A stretch of DNA of 5,898 nt, from NCBI GenBank assembly GCA_945613785.1, contig CALZAJ010000105.1:1-5898 (forward strand). The letters run 5' to 3'. The notes under the pieces are model-generated. The model was not told the origin of the DNA and ran no database searches. It worked only from the letters and a program-made list of their open reading frames with translations. Source of the stretch: an uncultured Verrucomicrobiota bacterium. GTDB lineage: Bacteria; Verrucomicrobiota; Kiritimatiellia; RFP12; UBA1067. Positions within the stretch are counted from its first letter, which is position 1. The number at the start of each line of letters is the position of its first letter. A program made the translations under genes and the position numbers. Shown here in pieces: positions 1-5,447 of the stretch.

Positions 1-155
1 CACACCCCATCATACGATCCGACCAAGTGACCGCCCCCACGCAATCCCTCTGGGGACAGACCCCAGAAGTCTGGGGACAGACCCCAGAATCCCCACGCAA
101 ACCCTCTGGGGACAGACCCCAGAATCCCCTCGCGTGCGAATGAGGAGCTGGGCGG
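1..155. other. Intergenic region downstream of mlaD
   Basis: No convincing gene lies here. Apart from the palindromic repeats at 35-124, I see nothing recognisable in 1-34 or in 125-155. There is no T-rich run after the hairpins on the minus strand, so a classic intrinsic terminator is not evident. The next gene, if there is one, begins or ends outside the window. Confidence 0.6.
35..124. repeat. REP-like cluster of three 19-nt palindromes
   Basis: Three identical copies of TCTGGGGACAGACCCCAGA lie at 49-67, 70-88 and 105-123. Each is a perfect inverted repeat: a 7-bp stem (TCTGGGG/CCCCAGA) around the loop ACAGA. Copies 1 and 2 are separated by only 2 nt. Copies 1 and 3 sit inside a 34-nt direct repeat (35-68 and 91-124) that differs at one base (T45 versus A101). 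The cluster starts 32 nt beyond the mlaD stop codon and would be transcribed as the tail of the operon. Any stem arm can pair with the opposite arm of any other copy, so alternative folds are possible. This is the form expected of REP-type intergenic repeats that can protect mRNA 3' ends. No transposase is in the window to link it to a mobilising element. Confidence 0.85.
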
Positions 156-944
156 TTACTTCGCCGTTTCAGGAAGGGGCCGTTCGTCGCGGGGACGGAG
201 GAGAAGGGACGGATTATCGCGAACCTCATCCACGAGCTCTTTGAGTCCGCCCGTCACCTGACGGAGGTTGTCCATCATCTCCGAGACGGCCGCACGTTGG
301 CTTTCGACAACAGCATTGGCGCTCGAGGCAATCTGGGAGGCCGAGGTCGCAATCGAGCTGACATTACTCCAGGCGGACGAGAAATCCATCTTATTGATCT
401 GATTCATCACCTGAGTGGCGGAGTCCGCAAAGCTATCAAGCATCGAAGGTTCCGGCGGAATGACCATTAGCCTGGGGCACCAGGAAATCGTACGAGGCTG
501 CTTCGGGTCACAGCCCGCGCGCGGCAGGTTGAGTTCCAGCTTGGAAAGGCCCGTGATACCACTCGAACTGACGGTGGCCCGAAGGCCGCGCTCCAGCAAA
601 TGGGAGAAAACCGCCTCGACGGAGTCGCTCGCGGCCAAGCGGCAGCGGCGACGGTTCAGGTTCATACGGATAACGATGACCTGCGCATCTTCCTCGGCAT
701 AGTCATCATATTCGGCAGAAACGAACGAGATATCGCTGACTTCTCCAATCTTCACGCCGCGGAAATTGACTTCGCTGCCGATGCTGAGACCTGTCACCGG
801 GTGATCGTAGTACGTCTCGCAGACGAATTCATCCTTGCTGTTTCCTACGCCGCCGAGATAGATGAGCGTGCCGAGGATGGCGATCGTCCCGAGCACGAGC
901 GCAAAGCCGATCTTCGCATAGTTGGCGTGATTGTCGTTAGCCAT
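156..944 (-). CDS. mlaD: MlaD-family MCE-domain lipid transport protein
   Basis: This is the substrate-binding subunit of an MCE lipid transporter, anchored in the inner membrane and facing the periplasm; MCE proteins of this family form hexameric rings with a central lipid channel. The 262-residue protein has one N-terminal membrane segment (about 12-33). A single MCE domain follows (about 40-140), with the family hallmark VTGLSIGSEVNFRGVKIGEV at 50-69 and GITGLSKLELNL at 129-140. Residues 165-245 are largely helical, as in MCE proteins whose C-terminal helices bundle above the ring. It ends in NPSLLLR, a tail reminiscent of other MCE proteins. At 262 residues it is longer than E. coli MlaD (about 183). 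An acidic insertion (78-87) and four cysteines (42, 101, 145, 156) stand out. The ATG overlaps the mlaF stop by 8 nt and has AGGAG six bases upstream, which fixes the start. It is the last gene of the operon. Confidence 0.93.
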   Translation of the reverse strand: MANDNHANYAKIGFALVLGTIAILGTLIYLGGVGNSKDEFVCETYYDHPVTGLSIGSEVNFRGVKIGEVSDISFVSAEYDDYAEEDAQVIVIRMNLNRRRCRLAASDSVEAVFSHLLERGLRATVSSSGITGLSKLELNLPRAGCDPKQPRTISWCPRLMVIPPEPSMLDSFADSATQVMNQINKMDFSSAWSNVSSIATSASQIASSANAVVESQRAAVSEMMDNLRQVTGGLKELVDEVRDNPSLLLRPRDERPLPETAK

Positions 945-1680
945 GGACTTCTCCTCTATTGAAGAATTTCCTTACAAAATCGTCCTTGGAGGAATCCCGC
1001 AGTTCCTGCGGCGTCCCCAAAGCGATCATTCCGCGCCGCGCCTTGTCGAACATCGCACAGCTGTCGGCGATCTTGAAGATGCTGGGCAATTCGTGCGTGA
1101 CGACGACAAAAGTCATGCCCTTTTCGCCCTTCAGCTTCAGAATGAGGTCATCGAGAGCGCTTGAAGTGATCGGATCGAGACCGGCGGACGGCTCATCCAG
1201 GAAGACGACCTCAGGATCCAGCGCCATCGCACGGGCGATGGCCACGCGCTTCTTCATGCCGCCCGAGATCTCGCTCGGCATCTTGTCCGCGGCATCGGCG
1301 AGCTCAACATCAGCCAAGAGGGACATCGCACGCGCGCGACGCTCCTTTCCGTTGAGCTTCGAGAACTCCTCCAGCGGCAGCATGACATTCTCAAGGCAGG
1401 TCATTGATCCGAACAAGGCCCCGCTCTGGTACATGACGCCGATCTTGCGACACAGTTCGTCATGCGTCTTGCGCGTCCACTCCAGGCCCGCCACGCGCAG
1501 TTCACCCGCGAGAATCGGATTCAGTCCGATCATGTGCTTCATGATCGTCGACTTGCCGCAGCCCGAACCGCCAAGCAGAATGAACACCTCGCCGCGGCGA
1601 ACCTCGAAGGAGACGTCCTTCAGGATCACCACGCCCGGATAACCGGCGTCTACATGCTTCAGCTCGATTACAGGTTCCAT
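937..1680 (-). CDS. mlaF: MlaF-family ABC transporter ATPase
   Basis: This is the cytoplasmic ATPase that powers the MCE lipid transporter with MlaE and MlaD. Using the ATG at 1680 (247 residues), all ABC motifs are intact: Walker A GGSGCGKST (37-45), Q-loop Gln85 in YQSGALF, signature ISGGMKKR (138-145), Walker B VVFLDEP (158-164) with catalytic Glu163, D-loop SAGLDP (165-170) and H-loop His196. The YQSGALFGSMTCLENV stretch and the SGGMKKR signature are typical of the Mla/Mkl-type ATPases rather than of general importers. A TTG at 1687-1689 would add three residues, but ATG starting MEPVIEL fits the family better. No clear Shine-Dalgarno precedes either start. The ATG lies 13 nt inside the end of mlaE, so translation is probably coupled to mlaE. 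Confidence 0.95.
   Translation of the reverse strand: MEPVIELKHVDAGYPGVVILKDVSFEVRRGEVFILLGGSGCGKSTIMKHMIGLNPILAGELRVAGLEWTRKTHDELCRKIGVMYQSGALFGSMTCLENVMLPLEEFSKLNGKERRARAMSLLADVELADAADKMPSEISGGMKKRVAIARAMALDPEVVFLDEPSAGLDPITSSALDDLILKLKGEKGMTFVVVTHELPSIFKIADSCAMFDKARRGMIALGTPQELRDSSKDDFVRKFFNRGEVHG
951..955 (-). promoter_or_regulatory. Shine-Dalgarno site of mlaD
   Basis: AGGAG on the minus strand, within AGAGGAGA, sits 6 nt before the mlaD ATG and inside the last codons of mlaF. It is one of the strongest ribosome binding sites in the window and supports independent or boosted translation of MlaD, which is needed as a hexamer against two copies each of MlaE and MlaF in known complexes. 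Confidence 0.8.
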
Positions 1681-2459
1681 AGGTAACAAAGGACCGCGAG
1701 AATACCGTCCGCGACGGCAATGGCGACAATTCCGCCGACGACCGCCGACGTCGCCGAGACGCCCACCCCGTCCGCCGTCGTCTGCGTCCGCATGCCGGCC
1801 CCGCAGCCGATGAGTCCGACCAGCAGACCGAAGAGACAGGACTTCAGAAGACCGAACACGATCATGAAAAGACTTGCGGTCGACGTGACATGATGCCAGA
1901 AGACGACGGTCGGAACATTCATCATCTGCAGGACGAGCGAACCTCCGATCAAACCCGCCAGCTCCGCGCAGATCGTTAGGATCGGCATCGCGAGGATCGC
2001 CGCCACGACGCGGGGCAGGACCAGGAACCGGATCGGCGGGAGGCCCATTGTCGTCAGCGCGTTCAGTTCCTCGTTGACTTTCATCGTGCCGATCTCGGCG
2101 GCGAAGGCGCTGCCCGAGCGTCCGGCCAGGATGATCGCGGTCACCAACGGACCCAGCTCACGGAAGAGCCCGATTGTCAGCATGTCCGCGACATAGACCT
2201 CCACGCCGAACATCTTCAGCGCCGCAGCGGACTGAAACGCAAGGATGAGTCCGAGCAGAAAGCCGATGCCGGTCGAAATCATCAGTCCGTCAAAGGACGC
2301 CCGCTGAAACGCCAGCGCACAGTCGCCCAGACGGAAACGCCGCGGATGGAACGGAAGCGACAAGAGACAGACTGTCGTCTCGCCGAGGAACGCCAGCGCC
2401 TCGCCGAACGCCTGTCCGCGCGCGGCCGCATTCTTGCCGATGGTGGAGAACAGACCCAT
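1668..2459 (-). CDS. mlaE: MlaE-family ABC transporter permease
   Basis: This is the inner-membrane permease of the MCE lipid transporter; in known complexes two copies form the translocation path beneath the MCE hexamer. The 263-residue product has the usual family length. It opens with an amphipathic N-terminal region (about 1-45). Hydrophobic segments follow at about 57-78, 100-120, 150-180, 194-220 and 236-260. The family core is present: GRSGSAFAAEIGTMKVNEELNAL (113-135, key residues R114, E122, E130, L132), then a P-R pair at 149-150 and GVGVSATSAVV near 231-241. No STAS domain is fused to it and no separate MlaB gene is in the window. The reading frame stays open for 45 codons upstream, but this overlaps the lipoprotein gene. 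The ATG at 2459 has GAGGAAGG just before it and gives the conserved-looking MGLFSTIG start. Confidence 0.94.
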   Translation of the reverse strand: MGLFSTIGKNAAARGQAFGEALAFLGETTVCLLSLPFHPRRFRLGDCALAFQRASFDGLMISTGIGFLLGLILAFQSAAALKMFGVEVYVADMLTIGLFRELGPLVTAIILAGRSGSAFAAEIGTMKVNEELNALTTMGLPPIRFLVLPRVVAAILAMPILTICAELAGLIGGSLVLQMMNVPTVVFWHHVTSTASLFMIVFGLLKSCLFGLLVGLIGCGAGMRTQTTADGVGVSATSAVVGGIVAIAVADGILAVLCYLWNL

Positions 2460-2463
2460 CCAG

Positions 2464-2471
2464 CCTTCCTC
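2464..2471 (-). promoter_or_regulatory. Shine-Dalgarno site of mlaE
   Basis: GAGGAAGG on the minus strand precedes the mlaE ATG at 2459 (4 nt gap from GAAGG, 7 nt from GAGGA). It overlaps the TGA stop of the lipoprotein gene (2470-2472), so ribosomes ending there are placed on the mlaE start. It decides against the upstream in-frame start near 2594. Confidence 0.75.
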
Positions 2472-3036
2472 AGAGCTTCGAGAGCGCGCCAGCAAGAGCC
2501 GCGGTGAAGGCGGACGAGAAGGCCGCCGAGAAATTGCCGTCATCGGCCTTCGCTGATCCCTCGCCGACACAAGACGCCGTGACGGACCGTCCATCCATCA
2601 TCACCAGCGTGAGTCCGACAACCGCCTTGCGCGCGCCCTTCTTGGTGCAGTCGAGCGCCAGCCGGGTGACGACGATCTCGACGCCCAGGCTTGCCTGTGC
2701 GGTCGAGGTCCCGTGCAGGACCTGACGAAAGAGTCCGGACGCCGCGAGCACGTCCTGCGCCGTTCCGCGCAACAGCGCCGCGGGCTGCGCAGCGAACGAG
2801 TTGAACGGATCAAACGCGATCGAGCCGTCGTGTCGGAGAACCACCAGGCGCGTGCCGTCAAAGGGTGCGCGGACGGTGACCTGTGAAAGACGCGTCACAC
2901 CGAACTTCGGCGTCGCCGCAGCGAAGATCGGGACAGGGTCCAAGGCAACCGTCCAACAGGACGGAGCCTTGGGCGCGGGACTCATGCACCCCGTCAGCAC
3001 GGCGGCCAGTGCCAGCAGGGAAAGACGTTTCTTCAT
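2470..3036 (-). CDS. Lipoprotein, ABC-transport auxiliary (PqiC/YmbA-like)
   Basis: This 188-residue lipoprotein is likely the outer-membrane-side partner of the MlaEFD complex. The N-terminus is a lipoprotein signal: KKR, a hydrophobic stretch, then the lipobox LTGC with Cys17 as the lipidated residue. The next residue is Met, not Asp, which under the E. coli sorting rule suggests the outer membrane. The body resembles the ABC-type transport auxiliary family (PqiC/YmbA type): LSQVTVRAP (50-58), then RLVVLRHDGSIAFDPFNSF (63-81) and a helical ALLRGTAQDVLAASGLFRQV (87-106). This matches the family's strand plus W/P-x-x-L-x-x-x-L pattern, without the usual Trp. Assignment rests on these patterns and on context. 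The ATG at 3036 is chosen because AAAGGG lies 8 nt before it; a GTG nine bases upstream directly abuts that site. It starts 19 nt after ymdB. Confidence 0.8.
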   Translation of the reverse strand: MKKRLSLLALAAVLTGCMSPAPKAPSCWTVALDPVPIFAAATPKFGVTRLSQVTVRAPFDGTRLVVLRHDGSIAFDPFNSFAAQPAALLRGTAQDVLAASGLFRQVLHGTSTAQASLGVEIVVTRLALDCTKKGARKAVVGLTLVMMDGRSVTASCVGEGSAKADDGNFSAAFSSAFTAALAGALSKL

Positions 3037-3044
3037 GAAGTTCA

Positions 3045-3050
3045 CCCTTT
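3045..3050 (-). promoter_or_regulatory. Shine-Dalgarno site of the lipoprotein gene
   Basis: AAAGGG on the minus strand lies 8 nt upstream of the ATG at 3036. The alternative GTG start (3043-3045) would overlap this site, so the ATG giving the MKKRLSLL signal peptide is preferred. The site falls in the 19-nt gap after ymdB, which is the longest gap in the cluster and too short for an obvious promoter. Confidence 0.6.
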
Positions 3051-3055
3051 CGGAA

Positions 3056-3841
3056 TTAGGACTGAAACGGATCGCGCACGCGCAGCGTCTCGATCGAGTT
3101 CGCGCGCTTGGACACGGGATCGAAGTCGATGACGGCGCCCTCCAGGACGCACGGACCCTCCGCGACGTCGAAGCGCGACGGCAGGCCGGTAATGAACTTC
3201 TTCGTCACGGGCTTGAGGTCACGCCCGATGGACGAGACATAGGGACCGGTCATTCCGAGGTCCGTCAGGTAGGCCGTGCCCTGCGGCAGCACCAAAGCAT
3301 CCGACGTCTGAACATGCGTATGCGTGCCGACAAGTGCGGTGACACGTCCGTCCAGATAGTAGCCGAGCGTAATCTTCTCGCTCGTCGCCTCCGCATGGAA
3401 GTCGACGAACACAGGCACATTCTTGGGAATCTCGTTGAGTACGCGGTCCATCGCCTTGAACGGACAATCGACCGCACCCATGAAGACGCGGCCCTGGACA
3501 TTCACGACGGCAAACGAAAAAGTCGGCAACGTGATGAGACGCCACCCCTTGCCGGGACACTCGGAGGCATAGTTGGCCGGACGCACCAACCGGTCACACG
3601 ACTCGATCTGGCCGGCGAACTCCTTCTGTCCCCACGTGTGGTCGCCGAGAGTGATCGCATCCGCACCCGACGCCAGGAAATCCTTGGCGAGAGCCGAGGT
3701 GATGCCGGAACCCGCGGCACAGTTCTCCGCATTCACAATGACCGCGGAGAGTCCGAGCTCGCGCCGCAAGCGGGGAATCTCCCGCTGGAAGATCTTTCGG
3801 CCGGGACCTCCGACCACATCGCCGATCATCAGTATCTTCAT
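3056..3841 (-). CDS. ymdB: YmdB/TIGR00282-family metallophosphoesterase
   Basis: This is a calcineurin-like phosphodiesterase of the YmdB family. Bacillus subtilis YmdB hydrolyses 2',3'-cyclic AMP and affects biofilm and motility decisions; the role in this organism is unknown. The 261-residue protein matches the family length and aligns almost end to end with my memory of YmdB. Visible motifs are GDVVG (7-11, Asp8), NAEN (37-40, Glu39 and Asn40), GDHTW (66-70), DFHAEATSEK (147-156, His149) and GTHTHVQT (172-179, His174 and His176). It also has RPAN (87-90), LGYYLDGR (159-166) and TDLGMTGP (193-200). The one departure is Asp67 where B. subtilis has the metal-site Asn in GNHTW. There is no signal peptide, so it is cytoplasmic. 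The ATG shares an ATGA overlap with the Sel1 gene stop and lacks a clear Shine-Dalgarno, so translation is probably coupled. Confidence 0.92.
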   Translation of the reverse strand: MKILMIGDVVGGPGRKIFQREIPRLRRELGLSAVIVNAENCAAGSGITSALAKDFLASGADAITLGDHTWGQKEFAGQIESCDRLVRPANYASECPGKGWRLITLPTFSFAVVNVQGRVFMGAVDCPFKAMDRVLNEIPKNVPVFVDFHAEATSEKITLGYYLDGRVTALVGTHTHVQTSDALVLPQGTAYLTDLGMTGPYVSSIGRDLKPVTKKFITGLPSRFDVAEGPCVLEGAVIDFDPVSKRANSIETLRVRDPFQS

Positions 3842-4959
3842 CGCAAAGAGTGTCCGTTCTGGGAAAGCCAGGCGATGGCATTGCGGTCACCGCGCGCCGC
3901 CTGCGCACGAACCTTCCAGACCGTCGCCTTGGCAGGATCCTTCTTCTCACCGCCGACGCCGAGGTCACAGCAGGTCGCCAGATTGTCCATCGCCGGCGGA
4001 AAGCCCTTCGCCGCGCTGCGGCGATACCAGACGCCCGCCGCGACGTCATCCTTGGGAACGCCGTCACCGAAGAACAGGCACATGCCGTACGCGTTCATCG
4101 CCTCGGCGTTACCCTTGTCCGCCGCGTCGCGCAGCAGTTCGGCCGCAGCTTCGGGATCCTTCTCGACGCCCTCGCCGCGCTGCAACGCGAGCGCGTAGTT
4201 GAGCTGTCCGTACGCATTGAGGAAGTCCGCGCTCTTCTTGAAATAGCGCGCCGCCCGCACGAGATCCTTCTCCACCACCTCGCCGTCACGATAGAAGCCG
4301 CCAAGATTGTTGATGGCCTCGGGATGGTTGGCCTCGGCCGCCTTGCGGAAACACTCGAGCGCCTTCGGAGGATTCGGAGGGGCGCCGTAGCCGCGGTGAT
4401 AGCACATGCCGAGATTGTAAAAACCGTTCGCATCATTCGCGGCAGCCGCCTTCTTGAAGCACTCGAGTCCCTTCGTCAGCTCCGCCTCCATTCGGTCCTG
4501 CTCGAGTCCGGGATTCGTCAGTGCCTCGGTCAGGATGATCGTGCCCCAGGCGTTGAGCGCCTGCACGTTGTCACCCTCCGCGGCCTTCTTCAGCATCGTG
4601 CGGTCGTTGTTCTCCAGCGAAAGGAGGTACCAGGCGAGCGGATTGCTCTTCGTCTCCGCCAACGCGCGGATCTTGTCGCGGGACTGCTCGAGGTAAAGGT
4701 CGCGCGTCTCGTCGGAGATTCTCGCCTCCCGCGGCGCATCGGGTTCCCTCGAGACCATGGCGATGATGAACTGCTGAAGCGGACGCCCCTCAGCCGCATC
4801 CTTGGCCACCTGACCGACCGCATCCGCATACTCACGGGGCGAACCGCCCGCACGCGAGTTCAACAAACGGAGAATGGCCTCATGCGCAGGACTTGCCGCA
4901 AAGCCGCCCTGGGCGACAAACAACAGCAGACCGAGGACGGCGGAAAGGCGCTTGGTCAT
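3838..4959 (-). CDS. Secreted Sel1-repeat (TPR-like) protein
   Basis: This 373-residue protein has a Sec signal peptide (about 1-21, KR then LSAVLGLLLFVAQGGFA, cleavage near Ala21). A helical N-terminal half (25-160) has weaker repeat character. About five Sel1-like repeats of roughly 36 residues follow in 175-357. Repeat cores include YNLGMCYHRGYG (181-192), NNLGGFYRDGEVVEKD (217-232), LNYALALQRGEGVEKD (253-268) and NAYGMCLFFGDGVPKD (289-304); the last is LATCCDLGVGGEKKD (327-341). Sel1 repeats are alpha/alpha solenoids that mediate protein-protein contacts, so a periplasmic scaffold or adaptor role is plausible, but the partner is unknown. The frame is open upstream for 79 codons over the methyltransferase gene. 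The ATG at 4959 is chosen for its AGGAG site, the signal peptide and the ATGA overlap with the upstream stop. Its stop overlaps the ymdB start the same way. Confidence 0.9.
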   Translation of the reverse strand: MTKRLSAVLGLLLFVAQGGFAASPAHEAILRLLNSRAGGSPREYADAVGQVAKDAAEGRPLQQFIIAMVSREPDAPREARISDETRDLYLEQSRDKIRALAETKSNPLAWYLLSLENNDRTMLKKAAEGDNVQALNAWGTIILTEALTNPGLEQDRMEAELTKGLECFKKAAAANDANGFYNLGMCYHRGYGAPPNPPKALECFRKAAEANHPEAINNLGGFYRDGEVVEKDLVRAARYFKKSADFLNAYGQLNYALALQRGEGVEKDPEAAAELLRDAADKGNAEAMNAYGMCLFFGDGVPKDDVAAGVWYRRSAAKGFPPAMDNLATCCDLGVGGEKKDPAKATVWKVRAQAARGDRNAIAWLSQNGHSLR

Positions 4960-5447
4960 GAACGACTCCTGAAGGGGGTGAAAGGAAGGGAGCCCTCGCG
5001 AATGAAGCTCTTGTGCTCGCGCCAGGCTTTCTTGCGGGCGCAGACCGTCAGCGTGCGGCCCTGACGACCGAAATACCACCATTTGGGACGACGGATCGAC
5101 AAGATGTCGAAGCCCTCGCGAATCACCCGGTAGATTTCGGCCGGCGTGTAGCCGTCCTGCTTGTGCGTGCGCTCGTTGACGGTAAAGAACAAACACCCTT
5201 CGGGCCTCAGGACACGGTTGGCCTCACGGGCCAGCGCGCGATCCACGATCGCCCCATTCATCACCACAACTTCAAACTGCTCGTCATCGAAGGGAAACTC
5301 CGACTTGGCCGAGATGGACATCCAGACGCCTCCACGGAACTCACGGAGTTCATTCGTCACGTCCTCGTCGTCGAAACCGACGTCGAGTCCAGAACGAATG
5401 CGCTTGTAGCGGGCCGAGATTTCGGGGAGGATCTTATCTAGAGGCAT
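4956..5447 (-). CDS. Methyltransferase-like protein, degenerate SAM site
   Basis: This 163-residue protein resembles the core of a class I SAM-dependent methyltransferase (Methyltransf_11 type) in its later motifs. FPFDDEQFEVVVMNGAIV (51-68) looks like the D-x-F-D-x-V-strand region. ALAREANRVLRPEGCLFFTV (71-90) closely matches the helix plus L-x-P-G-G strand that follows it. FDILSIRRPKWWYFGRQG (113-130) matches the last two strands. The expected glycine-rich loop (D-x-G-x-G-x-G) is reduced to LDVGFDDEDV (21-30) with a single glycine, and the chain is short. So SAM binding is doubtful: it may be a diverged enzyme, a regulatory relative, or a pseudoenzyme. A basic tail (139-163) follows the fold. 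Its ATG overlaps the hisS stop by 10 nt, without a strong ribosome binding site, and its TGA overlaps the next start. No substrate can be named. Confidence 0.65.
   Translation of the reverse strand: MPLDKILPEISARYKRIRSGLDVGFDDEDVTNELREFRGGVWMSISAKSEFPFDDEQFEVVVMNGAIVDRALAREANRVLRPEGCLFFTVNERTHKQDGYTPAEIYRVIREGFDILSIRRPKWWYFGRQGRTLTVCARKKAWREHKSFIREGSLPFTPFRSRS
4966..4970 (-). promoter_or_regulatory. Shine-Dalgarno site of the Sel1-repeat gene
   Basis: AGGAG on the minus strand is 6 nt before the ATG at 4959 and lies within the last codons of the methyltransferase-like gene. It decides this start against the much longer upstream extension of the same frame. Confidence 0.75.

Noticed and set aside
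49..123. Intrinsic transcription terminator of the operon
   Set aside because: The stems are GC-rich, but no T run follows any of them on the minus strand, so I list them only as repeats that may stabilise the mRNA end.
35..124. CRISPR array
   Set aside because: The repeated unit is a 19-nt palindrome with uneven spacing (2 and 16 nt), and the spacers are too short and partly repeated themselves. No cas genes are present.
959..1642. Open reading frame of 227 codons on the plus strand, opposite mlaF
   Set aside because: The minus strand here encodes every ABC ATPase motif; the plus frame gives a Ser/Arg-rich chain with no family resemblance.
2460..2594. N-terminal extension of MlaE by 45 residues
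   Set aside because: The extra residues are Arg/Ser/Pro-rich and overlap the lipoprotein gene in another frame. The ATG at 2459 has a good ribosome binding site and gives the family length.
2801..4198. Open reading frame of 465 codons on the plus strand, opposite ymdB and the lipoprotein gene
   Set aside because: It is antisense to ymdB, which has clear family motifs, and to parts of two other genes. The translation is low-complexity and rich in Arg with no recognisable domain, as expected for a mirror frame in GC-rich DNA.
3850..5064. Open reading frame of 404 codons on the plus strand, opposite the Sel1-repeat gene
   Set aside because: It mirrors the Sel1-repeat gene. Its repetitive Leu/Arg/Val composition follows from the codon bias of the real gene, and no start site or domain supports it.
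4960..5196. N-terminal extension of the Sel1-repeat protein by 79 residues
   Set aside because: It overlaps the methyltransferase-like gene and would bury the signal peptide. The ATG at 4959 has AGGAG six bases upstream.
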